Origin: Anaerostipes hadrus ATCC 29173 = JCM 17467
GTDB lineage: Bacteria; Bacillota; Clostridia; Lachnospirales; Lachnospiraceae
Reading direction: 5' to 3'
DNA length: 64,000 nt
Assembly (NCBI RefSeq): GCF_030296915.1
Contig: NZ_AP028031.1
Coordinates: 15,001-79,000 of the forward strand
The notes under the pieces were generated by a model that worked only from the letters and a program-made list of their open reading frames with translations, did no database searches and was not told the origin of the DNA. Below are positions 1 through 9,628 of this stretch, in pieces; position 1 is the first letter of the stretch; the number at the start of each line of letters is the position of its first letter. Position numbers and translations under genes: made by a program.

Positions 1-806
<806 letters not shown>

Positions 807-878
807 AAGAAGGCTGAAGTGTAAGAGATGTAGAAAGATTCTTGTATGTTGTTTTGAAGGTATATCCTTTATAAATAA

Positions 879-952
879 GGCCCGGTGGCTCAGCTGGTTA
901 GAGCGCCGCCCTGTCACGGCGGAGGTCGTGGGTTCGATTCCCATCCGGGTCG
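879..952 (+). tRNA. tRNA-Asp (anticodon GTC)
   Basis: A 74-nt cloverleaf. The acceptor stem GGCCCGG pairs with CCGGGTC (one G-U pair), the anticodon loop is CTGTCAC, and a GGTTCGATTCC T-arm is present. No 3' CCA is encoded. It lies about 70 nt after the 23S gene and is first in a run of six tRNAs. Confidence 0.97.
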
Positions 953-971
953 CTTTATTTTTTGAATATTT

Positions 972-1044
972 GGGATCATAGCTCAGCTGGGAGAGCATCT
1001 GCCTTACAAGCAGAGGGTCATAGGTTCGAGTCCTATTGGTCCCA
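972..1044 (+). tRNA. tRNA-Val (anticodon TAC)
   Basis: A 73-nt cloverleaf. The acceptor stem GGGATCA pairs with TGGTCCC and the anticodon loop is CTTACAA. The discriminator is A and no CCA is encoded. Confidence 0.97.
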
Positions 1045-1064
1045 CTTTTTAATTTAATAACTAT

Positions 1065-1137
1065 GCCGTTGTGGCTCAATTGGCAGAGCAGCTGATTTGT
1101 AATCAGCAGGTTACCGGTTCAAGTCCGGTCAACGGCT
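1065..1137 (+). tRNA. tRNA-Thr (anticodon TGT)
   Basis: A 73-nt cloverleaf. The acceptor stem GCCGTTG pairs with CAACGGC and the anticodon loop is TTTGTAA. No CCA is encoded. Confidence 0.97.
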
Positions 1138-1140
1138 TCA

Positions 1141-1172
1141 CACCTGGTCATAATTATGTTATGATTTAGGTG
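1141..1172 (+). other. Spacer hairpin between tRNA-Thr and tRNA-Tyr
   Basis: An imperfect hairpin with outer stem CACCT/AGGTG and inner stem CATAA/TTATG, in the only tRNA spacer of this cluster that looks structured. It could guide precursor processing or act as a weak attenuator. There is no run of T long enough to call it an intrinsic terminator. Confidence 0.35.
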
Positions 1173-1186
1173 TTTAAAATATATAT

Positions 1187-1268
1187 GGTTGGATTCCCGA
1201 GTGGCCAAAGGGGGCAGACTGTAAATCTGTTGGCACCGCCTTCGAAGGTTCGAATCCTTCTCCAACCA
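1187..1268 (+). tRNA. tRNA-Tyr (anticodon GTA)
   Basis: An 82-nt class II tRNA with a long variable arm. The acceptor stem GGTTGGA pairs with TCCAACC and the anticodon loop is CTGTAAA. No CCA is encoded. Confidence 0.97.
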
Positions 1269-1280
1269 CTTAATTTTTAT

Positions 1281-1354
<74 letters not shown>

Positions 1355-1377
1355 TTTTTTATTTTAATAATTAGTAT

Positions 1378-1450
<73 letters not shown>

Positions 1451-1475
1451 TCTTTTTTATTTTATAAAGAAATTC

Positions 1476-1528
1476 AAAGAGTTAACTTTCAGAAAGAATG
1501 AAAAAACCGAAAGTTGACTCTTTTTTTT
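1476..1528 (+). terminator. Intrinsic terminator of the rRNA/tRNA cluster
   Basis: A 15-bp stem (1476-1490 with 1509-1523, one G-U pair) is followed by an unbroken run of T. It separates the stable-RNA transcript from the protein operon that follows. Confidence 0.9.
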
Positions 1529-1563
1529 AATTCCTATTCAATAGGAATTAAGTATGATATAAT
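1529..1563 (+). promoter_or_regulatory. Promoter with overlapping 21-bp palindrome
   Basis: AATTCCTATT-C-AATAGGAATT (1529-1549) is a perfect palindrome. A consensus -10 TATAAT follows at 1558-1563. The -35 position (about 1535-1540) falls inside the palindrome and is a poor match to TTGACA. This layout suggests an operator or an activator-dependent promoter for the downstream operon. It could also be a second small hairpin attached to the upstream terminator. Confidence 0.5.
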
Positions 1564-1598
1564 AAAAATGAAAAAATATGTTTACAAAGGGATAAAAA

Positions 1599-2981
1599 AT
1601 GACATCAATTTATAATAAGTTGAAACAACTACAATACAAAGAAGATTATCCTTTTCACATGCCAGGACATAAAAGAAATTTAAAGATCGATCCATTATTA
1701 GATGCGATTTCCCAAATTGATATTACAGAGATCACAGGATTTGATGATCTTCACCATCCAGAAGAAATGATTCGAGAATTGATGGATGATTTAAAACAGA
1801 TTTATGGAACAAAAGAGAGTTATCTACTGGTAAACAGCAGCACTGCGGGGAATTTAGCTGCAATAGCTGCATTGTGTAATATTGGAGATAAGATACTGGT
1901 TGCGAGAAACTGTCATAAGTCAGTCTATCACGCGATAGAATTGTTGGGACTTGATCCAATCTATATTTATCCAGAGATTGATGAATATGGAATCTGTAAA
2001 GGCATTACGAAGGAACAGATAGAAAATATCATAACAAAAGAAACCTCAATTAAGGCAATGGTCCTAGTTTCACCAACATATGAAGGAAGAGTATCAGATA
2101 TCGAAGGAATATCAGATGTTCTGCATCGAAATAATATACCATTGATCGTAGATGAAGCTCATGGGGCTCATTTTATTTATCATGAGGCATTTCCAGAGAG
2201 TGCAGCAAATAGCGGAGCAGACATTGTGATACAAAGTCTGCACAAGACATTGCCCGCATTTACGCAAACGGGATTACTTCATTTGTGCACAGATTGTGTC
2301 ACAAGAGAAATGATGCAAAAGAAATTGTCAATATTTCAGAGCAGCAGCCCATCCTATGTGTTGATAGCATCAATTGAACAATGTATCCACATATGTAATG
2401 AAAATCGTGGATATTTTCAACAATACTACGAGAAATTGTGGATACTACGTGAAAAACTAGAAGAATTAAAATATATCAAACTGGTACCAACGGATGATAT
2501 TGGAAAACTTGTGTTTTCGGTAAAAGACACGACAATATCTGGAGAAGAACTATTTGAGATTTTAAGAGACAACTATCATTTAGAGATGGAAATGTCAGAA
2601 CTTTATTATGTGATTGCAATGACAAGTGTGTGCGATACACAAGAAGGGTACGATAGATTGTATCAGGCATTAAAAGAGATCGACAGTGAGATCACAAAAA
2701 AGAATACAGAGTATTTATTTTTGGAAAATGATTTTCATCAAAATAAAAAGATGTTAAAACCAGAAGAAGCTGCAACAAAAGATCGAATACAGATTGATTA
2801 TGATGATGCAAAAGATGAGATTGCAGCGGAATTTATTTTTTTGTATCCACCAGGAATTCCACTTGTTGTGCCTGGAGAAGTGATCGATAAGTATGTGATC
2901 GATAAGATCAGACAGTATGAGCAATATAATATGAAAGTGATAGGACTGGATGATCATAAAATATATATAATAAATAGATGA
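1599..2981 (+). CDS. Orn/Lys/Arg decarboxylase-like PLP enzyme (YaaO type)
   Basis: This is a fold-type I PLP enzyme of the Orn/Lys/Arg decarboxylase family, expected to decarboxylate a basic amino acid in polyamine metabolism. The 460 residues match the short YaaO/SpeA form and not the inducible enzymes of over 700 aa. Family marks are FHMPGHKRN near the N terminus, VDEAHGAHF, and SLHKTLPAF, whose Lys216 should form the Schiff base with PLP. The C-terminal part (from about residue 350) carries a YPPGIPLVVPGE motif. The ATG is preceded by AAAGGG. In B. subtilis yaaO also sits directly before tmk, which supports the call. The exact substrate (Arg, Lys or Orn) cannot be read from sequence. Confidence 0.9.
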   Translation: MTSIYNKLKQLQYKEDYPFHMPGHKRNLKIDPLLDAISQIDITEITGFDDLHHPEEMIRELMDDLKQIYGTKESYLLVNSSTAGNLAAIAALCNIGDKILVARNCHKSVYHAIELLGLDPIYIYPEIDEYGICKGITKEQIENIITKETSIKAMVLVSPTYEGRVSDIEGISDVLHRNNIPLIVDEAHGAHFIYHEAFPESAANSGADIVIQSLHKTLPAFTQTGLLHLCTDCVTREMMQKKLSIFQSSSPSYVLIASIEQCIHICNENRGYFQQYYEKLWILREKLEELKYIKLVPTDDIGKLVFSVKDTTISGEELFEILRDNYHLEMEMSELYYVIAMTSVCDTQEGYDRLYQALKEIDSEITKKNTEYLFLENDFHQNKKMLKPEEAATKDRIQIDYDDAKDEIAAEFIFLYPPGIPLVVPGEVIDKYVIDKIRQYEQYNMKVIGLDDHKIYIINR

Positions 2982-2993
2982 GAGGATATAAAT

Positions 2994-3620
2994 ATGGGAT
3001 TATTTTTGACCGTTGAAGGACCAGATGGAGCTGGAAAAACAACACAAATAGAATTACTAAGAGACTACTTATCTGACAAAGGTTATGATATAATAGTATG
3101 TAGAGAACCTGGCGGAACACCGATCAGTGAGGCTGTAAGAAATGTGATCCTTAACAAAGAATTTACTGAGATGGGACATATGACGGAATTATTGCTTTAC
3201 GCAGCTGCCAGAGCTCAATTGATCGAAGAAGTCATTCGTCCGGCATTAGAAGATGGAAAGATCGTAATCTGTGATCGATTTGTGGAATCTTCTGCAGTCT
3301 ATCAGGGAATTGCCAGAGGAATGGGAATTGATCTTGTTTACAAAGTAAATCAATTTGCAATCGGAGATACGATGCCAGATCTGACGATTATGATCGATCT
3401 GGATGCAGAAGCTGGTATTTCAAGAAAGAAAAAACAGGCAGAGCTGGACCGAATGGAAAGCGAGACAATTGATTTTCATAAGAAGGTTGTTGAAGGATAC
3501 AGACAACTTGCGAGCCTGCATCCAGATAGAATCTATACTGTTGACGGAAGTCTGACGATCGAAGAGATTCATCAGAAGATTGTTTCACAGGTCAACAAAA
3601 AATTTCATGGTAAAGGGTGA
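2994..3620 (+). CDS. tmk: Thymidylate kinase
   Basis: Phosphorylates dTMP to dTDP with ATP, in dTTP synthesis. The 208 residues are normal for bacterial Tmk. The P-loop GPDGAGKT spans residues 9-16. REPGG (residues about 38-42) and DRF (about 92-94) are the nucleotide-binding DR(Y/F) and dTMP-contact motifs. It starts 12 nt after the decarboxylase stop behind a GAGG ribosome site and is followed within 6 nt by holB, so the three genes should share a transcript. The order decarboxylase-tmk-holB matches B. subtilis except that yaaQ and yaaR are absent. Confidence 0.97.
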   Translation: MGLFLTVEGPDGAGKTTQIELLRDYLSDKGYDIIVCREPGGTPISEAVRNVILNKEFTEMGHMTELLLYAAARAQLIEEVIRPALEDGKIVICDRFVESSAVYQGIARGMGIDLVYKVNQFAIGDTMPDLTIMIDLDAEAGISRKKKQAELDRMESETIDFHKKVVEGYRQLASLHPDRIYTVDGSLTIEEIHQKIVSQVNKKFHGKG

Positions 3621-3626
3621 TGTAGT

Positions 3627-4619
3627 ATGAAGAGTTTTGATGCAATTATAGGACATAAAAAAATAATTTCTCATTTTGAAGAAGCAATCAAGACGGGAAA
3701 AGTTTCCCATGCCTATTTATTAAGTGGCGAAGATGGAAGCGGAAAGATGATGATCGCAAAGGCAGTTGCGAAGGCACTTCTGTGCGAACACAAAGATGGA
3801 TGTGGAGAATGTGCAGCATGTAAGCAGGTGGATTCATTAAATCATCCAGATGTCATTTATATTACTCATGAAAAGTATGAAATCAGAGTTGATGATATTC
3901 GAAAAGGGATCAATGAGACGATCGATATTAAACCGTATAGCGGAGATTATAAGATTTATATCATTGATGATGCGGATAGAATGAATGCAGGAGCGCAGAA
4001 TGCCTTATTAAAGACATTAGAAGAACCACCTGCATATGCAGTGATTCTTCTATTAACAAACAATAAGGATAGATTGTTAGATACGATCCTCTCAAGATGT
4101 GTGTCCATGACATTAGGAAGTGTCAGAGAAAGCGAAATTGAAGATTATCTAAAAGCCAATACAGGGGCAAGTCATGCAGATATCGCATTTGCAGCAGCAT
4201 TTTCACTTGGGAATATTGGACGTGCATTGCATGTACTGGATACAGAAGAATTTAAAGATATGCTGAATGATACAATGAACGTGATCACTCATATGAAGAG
4301 TATGGAGATTTATGAAGTTGTATCGTATGCGAAGAGTCTGACAAAATATAAGAATGAGATTTATGATTTCCTTGATATCATTATGGTATGGTATCGAGAT
4401 ATGCTGATTCTTAAGACAACAGGATCTTTAAATCAACTTGTATTTAAAGATAAATACCGTCAGCTAAAAGATCAGGAGATTTATATTTCATTTGAGGGAA
4501 TCAGTCATATTCTTGATGAGGTAGAAAAGGCTAGAAGGCGACTGATCGCGAATGTTAATTTTGAAGTGGCAATCGAAATGCTGCTTGTGACGATAAAGGA
4601 GAATGGTAAAGTATGGTAG
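3627..4619 (+). CDS. holB: DNA polymerase III delta' subunit
   Basis: Clamp-loader subunit of the replicative polymerase. It is an AAA+ protein that helps DnaX and HolA open the beta clamp. In 330 aa the order is Walker A-like GEDGSGK (residues about 35-41), a zinc-binding four-cysteine motif (CEHKDGCGECAAC), the IIDDADRMN Walker B region and an SRC motif (LDTILSRC). The C-terminal helical collar domain follows. The ATG lies just after the tmk stop, and the 3' end overlaps ricT by 7 nt, indicating translational coupling. Confidence 0.95.
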   Translation: MKSFDAIIGHKKIISHFEEAIKTGKVSHAYLLSGEDGSGKMMIAKAVAKALLCEHKDGCGECAACKQVDSLNHPDVIYITHEKYEIRVDDIRKGINETIDIKPYSGDYKIYIIDDADRMNAGAQNALLKTLEEPPAYAVILLLTNNKDRLLDTILSRCVSMTLGSVRESEIEDYLKANTGASHADIAFAAAFSLGNIGRALHVLDTEEFKDMLNDTMNVITHMKSMEIYEVVSYAKSLTKYKNEIYDFLDIIMVWYRDMLILKTTGSLNQLVFKDKYRQLKDQEIYISFEGISHILDEVEKARRRLIANVNFEVAIEMLLVTIKENGKVW

Positions 4620-5515
4620 AAGTAATTGGAGTGCGATTTCGTACTGCAGGAAAGATATATTTCTTTAATCCAAAGGAATTTCAGGTAAAGTCAGGAGACC
4701 ACGTGATCGTGGAAACTGCCAGAGGAATTGAATTTGGATCAGTCGTTTCTGAGAGAAGACAGGTAAAGGAAAAATGCATCGGAGATGAATTAAAACCTGT
4801 TTTAAGAATCGCAACCAAAGAAGATGAAGAAAGGGCAGCGAAGAATAGAGAGAAAGAAAAAGAAGCATATAAGATCTGCCTTGATAAGATCAAGGAGCAT
4901 GAGCTTGATATGAAGCTTGTATCAACAGAATATACATTTGATAATAATAAAGTATTATTTTACTTTACGGCAGATGGACGAGTTGATTTTCGTGAACTTG
5001 TAAAGGATCTGGCAGCAGTGTTCAGGACAAGAATTGAATTACGACAGATCGGCGTCAGAGATGAAGCCAAGATGCTTGGTGGTATGGGAATCTGTGGAAG
5101 AAAATTATGCTGTAATACATTTTTATCTGAGTTTGCACCTGTTTCTATCAAGATGGCCAAAGAGCAGAATCTGTCACTGAATCCGACAAAGATTTCAGGA
5201 GTCTGCGGAAGATTGATGTGTTGTCTTAAGAATGAACAGGAAACATATGAGTATTTAAATAGTAAGCTTCCAAATGTTGGTGAGAAATTAAAGACAAAAG
5301 ATGGCGTAGTTGGAGAAGTTCAGAGAGTAGATGTACTTCGACAGAAGGTAAAACTGATCGTGGAAGATGAGAATGGAGATAAAGAAATCCAGGAATATAA
5401 GATTGATGATCTTCTGATGAGAAAGAAAAAGCCACAAGGATGTCAGGGGTGTAGCAAAGGATGCAATAATAAGAATCAAGGATGTAATAAAGGACATGGA
5501 AAGAGAAAGAATTGA
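4613..5515 (+). CDS. ricT: PSP1-domain protein RicT (YaaT)
   Basis: Regulatory iron-sulfur protein. In B. subtilis RicT acts with RicA and RicF to promote RNase Y-dependent mRNA maturation, and affects Spo0A phosphorylation. The 300 residues contain the PSP1 domain with conserved cysteines in CGRKLCC and CGRLMCC (residues about 160-205). A Cys-rich tail (QGCQGCSKGC and more) ends the protein. That tail is much richer in Cys than is usual and might bind additional metal. It overlaps holB upstream by 7 nt and trmN downstream by 20 nt. RicA/RicF genes are not visible in this window. Confidence 0.93.
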   Translation: MVEVIGVRFRTAGKIYFFNPKEFQVKSGDHVIVETARGIEFGSVVSERRQVKEKCIGDELKPVLRIATKEDEERAAKNREKEKEAYKICLDKIKEHELDMKLVSTEYTFDNNKVLFYFTADGRVDFRELVKDLAAVFRTRIELRQIGVRDEAKMLGGMGICGRKLCCNTFLSEFAPVSIKMAKEQNLSLNPTKISGVCGRLMCCLKNEQETYEYLNSKLPNVGEKLKTKDGVVGEVQRVDVLRQKVKLIVEDENGDKEIQEYKIDDLLMRKKKPQGCQGCSKGCNNKNQGCNKGHGKRKN

Positions 5516-6230
5516 TGATCTTGGGATCAATGGTTATCAGATCATCCAGAAAGAACAGGGATTTTGTTTTGGAATGGATGCGGTTCTTTTATCAGATTTT
5601 GCACAAGTTAAGAATGGTGGGAGAGTTCTAGACCTCGGTACGGGGACTGGAATCCTCCCAATTTTGATGGAGGCAAAGACGAAGGCTGTTCATCTTACAG
5701 GGCTTGAAATACAGCCAGAGATGGCGGAGATGGCGGCAAGAAGTGTCAAATTAAATCATTTAGAAGATAAGATAGAGATCGTAGAGGGTGATATCAAAGA
5801 GGCTTCTGCGATTTTTTCGCATGATAGTTTTGACACGATCACATCAAATCCACCATATATGATCGGACAGCATGGACTTAAGAATCCGTCGGAGACGAAA
5901 GCAATCGCAAGACATGAGATACTTTGTACATTTGCGGATATCACGGCAGCAGCTAAAAAGCTTTTAAAGAATAAAGGAAAGCTGTTTCTGGTACACAGAA
6001 CATTCAGATTGTCAGAGATTTTATGCCAGCTGTCTAAGGATGGATTAGAGCCAAAAAGAATCCGTTTTGTGCATCCATACATTGATAAAGAACCGAATAT
6101 ATTTTTATTAGAAGCAGTAAAAGGCGGAAAGTCAAGAATGACAGTTGAGCCTCCATTGATCGTTTATCAAAAAGAAGGAAAATACACAGAAGAAATTTAT
6201 AAGATTTATGGAATGAATCCGGAGGAATAA
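5496..6230 (+). CDS. trmN: tRNA1(Val) (adenine-37-N6)-methyltransferase (YabB family)
   Basis: A Rossmann-fold SAM-dependent N6-adenine methyltransferase. Motif I is LDLGTGTGILP (residues about 46-56) and the catalytic motif IV is SNPPYM, the NPPY signature of N6-amino methylation. The 244-aa length fits the YfiC/YabB family, which modifies A37 of tRNA-Val. The start lies inside the end of ricT (20-nt overlap) and its stop is 2 nt before rsmI. This copies the B. subtilis order yabB-(yazA)-yabC, here without the GIY-YIG gene yazA. Confidence 0.9.
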   Translation: MERERIDDLGINGYQIIQKEQGFCFGMDAVLLSDFAQVKNGGRVLDLGTGTGILPILMEAKTKAVHLTGLEIQPEMAEMAARSVKLNHLEDKIEIVEGDIKEASAIFSHDSFDTITSNPPYMIGQHGLKNPSETKAIARHEILCTFADITAAAKKLLKNKGKLFLVHRTFRLSEILCQLSKDGLEPKRIRFVHPYIDKEPNIFLLEAVKGGKSRMTVEPPLIVYQKEGKYTEEIYKIYGMNPEE

Positions 6231-6232
6231 GC

Positions 6233-7078
6233 ATGAGTGGAACATTATATTTGTGTGCGACACCGATTGGTAATCTGGAAGACATTACTTTTCGTGTGAT
6301 AAACACATTAAAAGAAGTTGATCTGATCGCAGCGGAAGACACAAGGCACAGTATCAAATTATTAAATCATTTTGAAATTAAGACAAAGATGACAAGCTAT
6401 CATGAGTATAATCGTGTGGAGAAAGCAAAAGTTCTTGTAAAGCAGTTGCAGGAAGGAAAAGATATCGCACTCATTACAGATGCTGGGACACCGGGAATTT
6501 CAGATCCAGGAGAAGAATTGGTAAGACAGTGCCATGAAGCAGGAATCACGGTTACTGCATTACCGGGAGCATGTGCGTTGATCAATGCACTGATCATCTC
6601 TGGGCAGCCAACAAGAAGATTTTGTTTTGAAGCATTTCTTCCATCAGATAAAAAAGAAAGAAAACAGATTCTTGATTCTCTGGAAAATGAGACAAGATCT
6701 ATTATCATTTATGAAGCACCACATCGTTTAGTAAGGACTTTGGAAGAACTACATGAAGTGCTCGGAGACAGATCCATGACATTATGCAGAGAACTCACAA
6801 AGAAGTATGAGAGCGTTTTTAAATCAACGCTTGGGGAAATCCTTGCCTATCATAGAGAAAATCCGCCAAAAGGCGAATGTGTGATGATCATAGAAGGAAA
6901 ATCATTTCAAGAATTAAAAGAACAGAGTCAGGAAGAATTTCTAAAGATTCCATTGTCAGAGCATATGAACCGTTATATGGATCAGGGATATTCAAAGAAA
7001 GAAGCGATGAAACTGGTAGCCAAAGATCGAGGTGTTGGTAAGAGAGAGATTTATCAGCAGTTGTTGGAAGAGGAATAA
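6233..7078 (+). CDS. rsmI: 16S rRNA (cytidine-1402-2'-O)-methyltransferase
   Basis: Methylates the ribose of C1402 in the 16S decoding centre. The 281 residues show tetrapyrrole-methylase-fold motifs: LYLCATPIGNLEDIT at the N terminus, AAEDTRHS, DAGTPGISDPGE and LPGACALINAL. A short C-terminal HTH-like tail is typical of RsmI. It is the last gene of the decarboxylase-tmk-holB-ricT-trmN operon and is followed by a strong bidirectional terminator shared with abrB. Confidence 0.96.
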   Translation: MSGTLYLCATPIGNLEDITFRVINTLKEVDLIAAEDTRHSIKLLNHFEIKTKMTSYHEYNRVEKAKVLVKQLQEGKDIALITDAGTPGISDPGEELVRQCHEAGITVTALPGACALINALIISGQPTRRFCFEAFLPSDKKERKQILDSLENETRSIIIYEAPHRLVRTLEELHEVLGDRSMTLCRELTKKYESVFKSTLGEILAYHRENPPKGECVMIIEGKSFQELKEQSQEEFLKIPLSEHMNRYMDQGYSKKEAMKLVAKDRGVGKREIYQQLLEEE

Positions 7079-7092
7079 AAATATATTAACAA

Positions 7093-7132
7093 AAAAGGTA
7101 TGGGAAAATAATATCAATTCCCATACCTTTTG
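7093..7132. terminator. Bidirectional intrinsic terminator between rsmI and abrB
   Basis: A perfect 14-bp stem AAAAGGTATGGGAA/TTCCCATACCTTTT (7093-7106 with 7118-7131). The A-rich left side and T-rich right side let it terminate transcripts from both convergent genes. Confidence 0.9.
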
Positions 7133-7160
7133 TTTGTCTTTATTGAAATGATCCAAAAAA

Positions 7161-7430
7161 TTACGCTTCAGTAATTTCGAATCCAGCAAGTTTAGCTAAT
7201 TCAATGATAGATTTTCTTGAGACTTTCTTTCCTTTGTAGTCAATCAGATCATCCATATCTTCTCCAGTAAAAATATCTGCAGGATTATATTTCTTTAAAA
7301 TAATCTTATCGTCATCTACAAATATTTCAAGAGGATCGCGTTCGTTCACATCAAAGTTACGACGTAATTCGATCGGTAAAGTAATTCTTCCAAGTTCGTC
7401 AAGCCTTCTTACAATGCCTGTACTTTTCAT
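7161..7430 (-). CDS. abrB: AbrB-family transition-state regulator
   Basis: A small DNA-binding regulator with an N-terminal swapped-hairpin AbrB domain (residues 1-48). The motifs MKSTGIVRRLDELGRI, PIELRR and DDDKIILKKY are close to B. subtilis AbrB, which represses stationary-phase genes. The C-terminal half (FTGEDMDDLIDYKGKK...) differs and is expected to mediate tetramerisation. The 89-aa length is typical. A very strong ribosome site (AAGGAGGT) precedes the ATG and the gene has its own extended -10 promoter. The position next to rsmI and metG matches B. subtilis. Confidence 0.93.
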   Translation of the reverse strand: MKSTGIVRRLDELGRITLPIELRRNFDVNERDPLEIFVDDDKIILKKYNPADIFTGEDMDDLIDYKGKKVSRKSIIELAKLAGFEITEA

Positions 7431-7472
7431 GTGTAAACCTCCTTAATGTCTTACAATCATTTTATATCTTAA

Positions 7473-7501
7473 ACCATAGCATACCAAAATCTGGTTGTCA
7501 A
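7473..7501 (-). promoter_or_regulatory. SigA promoter of abrB
   Basis: On the minus strand: perfect -35 TTGACA (7496-7501), 17-nt spacer, -10 TATGGT (7473-7478) preceded by TGC, an extended -10 signature. Confidence 0.85.
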
Positions 7502-7542
7502 TTCATTTGTTTACTTATAAACTAGAGAATAAATAAGTATAA

Positions 7543-9513
7543 TTAACAGATTTCAGCACCTGCTGGCATATCTTTATCTGGTGTTACAAGAGCTAATTCA
7601 CCCTTATCATTTTCAGCACAAAGTAACATTCCTTCAGAGAGAACTCCTGCTAATTTGGCTGGTTTTAAGTTCACAAGTACCATAACTTTCTTACCGACCA
7701 TATCTTCTGGTTTATAATAAGCTTTGATACCAGAAACAATCTGTTTTACCTGGCTTCCAATCTTAACCTGAGAGCAAAGAAGTTTCTTGGATTTCTTCAC
7801 TTCTTCACAGGCAATGATCTCGCCAACCTGGAACTGCATCTTAGTGAAATCATCAAAAGTGATCTCATCTTTTGGTTCAATGTCGATGACAGTATCTTCT
7901 TCTACAGCAGCGTTTGCAGCTTTGACAGAAGCAGCCTGTTTCTCCATTAAGACTTTGGCTTTTTCCATAACTTCTTTCTCATCTAATCTTGCAAATAAGA
8001 TCTGAGGTTTTTCAGTTACTTTTGTACCACTCTTGTAGTTTCCAAATGTTGCAAGGTTATCAAATTCAACCATAGATGTATTTAACTGAGCAAAGATCTT
8101 CTCAGATGTCTCAGGCATATATGGTGATAATAAAGATGCACCAATTGTGATTCCTTCAACAAGGTTGTATAAAACAGTAGCCAGACGGTCTTTTGAAGCT
8201 TCGTCTTTTGCTAATACCCAAGGCATAGTCTCATCAATATAACGGTTGCAGCGACGGAATAAGTTAAAGATCTCAGTCATTGAATCTGCAACACGAAGGT
8301 CAGCCATCTTCTCAGCAACTTTATCTCTTGTACCTGTCACAACGGCTTTCAGATCATCATCATAATCTCCTACAACACCCTTGTCTTCTACGATTCCTCC
8401 AAAATATTTGTTGGACATAGAAATCGTACGGTTTACAAGGTTACCAAGAATATTTGCAAGGTCAGAGTTCATACGCTCGATCATCAATTCCCATGAGATC
8501 ACACCATCACGTTCGAAAGGCATTTCATGAAGAACGAAATAACGCACTGCGTCAACTCCGAAGAAGTCAACCAGATCATCTGCGTATAAAACGTTACCTT
8601 TGGATTTACTCATCTTACCATCGCCCTGAAGCAGCCAAGGATGTCCAAATACCTGTTTAGGAAGTGGAAGATCTAGTGCCATCAGGATGATTGGCCAGTA
8701 AATTGTATGAAAACGGATGATATCTTTACCGATCAGGTGAAGATCTGCAGGCCAGAACTTGTTAAACTTGTCTGAACTGTTTCCATCACAGTCATAACCG
8801 ATACCTGTGATATAGTTTGTTAATGCATCTAACCATACATAAACGATGTGTCCTTCATCAAAGTCAACTGGGATTCCCCATGAAAATGATGTTCTTGAAA
8901 CACACAGATCCTGAAGTCCAGGAAGAAGGAAGTTGTTCATCATCTCATTCTTACGGGATTCTGGCTGAATAAATTCAGGATGTGTATTGATGTGTTCAAT
9001 CAGACGGTCTGCATATTTGCTTAATTTTAAGAAATAAGCTTCTTCTTTTGCAGGTTGTACTGGACGTCCGCAGTCAGGACATTTACCATCTACTAACTGG
9101 CTCTCTGTGAAGAAAGATTCACAAGGTGTACAGTATAAACCTTCGTATTCACCTTTGTAGATATCTCCCTGTTCATATAATTTCTTAAAAATCTTCTGAA
9201 CCTGTTTCTCGTGATCTTCATCAGTTGTTCTGATAAAACGGTCATAAGAAGTGTTCATAAGATCCCAGATTCTCTTGATTTCTCCGGCAACATCATCAAC
9301 GAATTCTTTTGGTGTTACCCCTTTTTCTTCTGCTTTTAATTCTACTTTCTGGCCATGTTCGTCAGTTCCTGTCTGGAAAAATACGTCATAGCCTTCCATT
9401 CTTTTATATCGAGCAATACTGTCTGCCAGGATGATCTCATATGTGTTACCAATATGAGGTTTTCCGGAAGTATAAGTAATTGCAGTCGTAATATAATATG
9501 GTTTCTTACTCAT
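7543..9513 (-). CDS. metG: Methionyl-tRNA synthetase with C-terminal tRNA-binding domain
   Basis: Charges tRNA-Met and initiator tRNA. In 656 aa it has the class I HIGH-like motif (PHIGN, residues about 19-23), a zinc knuckle with two Cys pairs (CTPC, CPDC) inserted in the catalytic core, and the KMSKS loop (KMSKSKGN). An anticodon-binding helical domain and a C-terminal EMAPII/Trbp111-type OB fold (from about residue 550, FQVGEI...LVNL) follow. This is the long MetG form common in Bacillota. The ATG has a GGAGGATCATT ribosome site and its own promoter upstream. No T-box leader is visible. Confidence 0.97.
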   Translation of the reverse strand: MSKKPYYITTAITYTSGKPHIGNTYEIILADSIARYKRMEGYDVFFQTGTDEHGQKVELKAEEKGVTPKEFVDDVAGEIKRIWDLMNTSYDRFIRTTDEDHEKQVQKIFKKLYEQGDIYKGEYEGLYCTPCESFFTESQLVDGKCPDCGRPVQPAKEEAYFLKLSKYADRLIEHINTHPEFIQPESRKNEMMNNFLLPGLQDLCVSRTSFSWGIPVDFDEGHIVYVWLDALTNYITGIGYDCDGNSSDKFNKFWPADLHLIGKDIIRFHTIYWPIILMALDLPLPKQVFGHPWLLQGDGKMSKSKGNVLYADDLVDFFGVDAVRYFVLHEMPFERDGVISWELMIERMNSDLANILGNLVNRTISMSNKYFGGIVEDKGVVGDYDDDLKAVVTGTRDKVAEKMADLRVADSMTEIFNLFRRCNRYIDETMPWVLAKDEASKDRLATVLYNLVEGITIGASLLSPYMPETSEKIFAQLNTSMVEFDNLATFGNYKSGTKVTEKPQILFARLDEKEVMEKAKVLMEKQAASVKAANAAVEEDTVIDIEPKDEITFDDFTKMQFQVGEIIACEEVKKSKKLLCSQVKIGSQVKQIVSGIKAYYKPEDMVGKKVMVLVNLKPAKLAGVLSEGMLLCAENDKGELALVTPDKDMPAGAEIC

Positions 9514-9547
9514 AATGATCCTCCGATTTTCTGTTTCTATCCTTATA

Positions 9548-9576
9548 ATTATAGTACATCTTGTGCGGATAGTCTA
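9548..9576 (-). promoter_or_regulatory. SigA promoter of metG
   Basis: Minus strand: -35 TAGACT (9571-9576), 17-nt spacer, -10 TATAAT (9548-9553). It leaves a leader of only about 30 nt before metG. Confidence 0.75.
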
Positions 9577-9628
9577 TTTTTTTTCTTTAAAAAATAAGAT
9601 ATTAACAAGTGTTTATTTGGAGGTAAAA

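Noticed and set aside
9515-9628. N-terminal extension of the DUF885 gene
   Set aside because: No ribosome site at 9515. It would overlap the metG promoter on the other strand. The ATG at 9629 has GGAGG.
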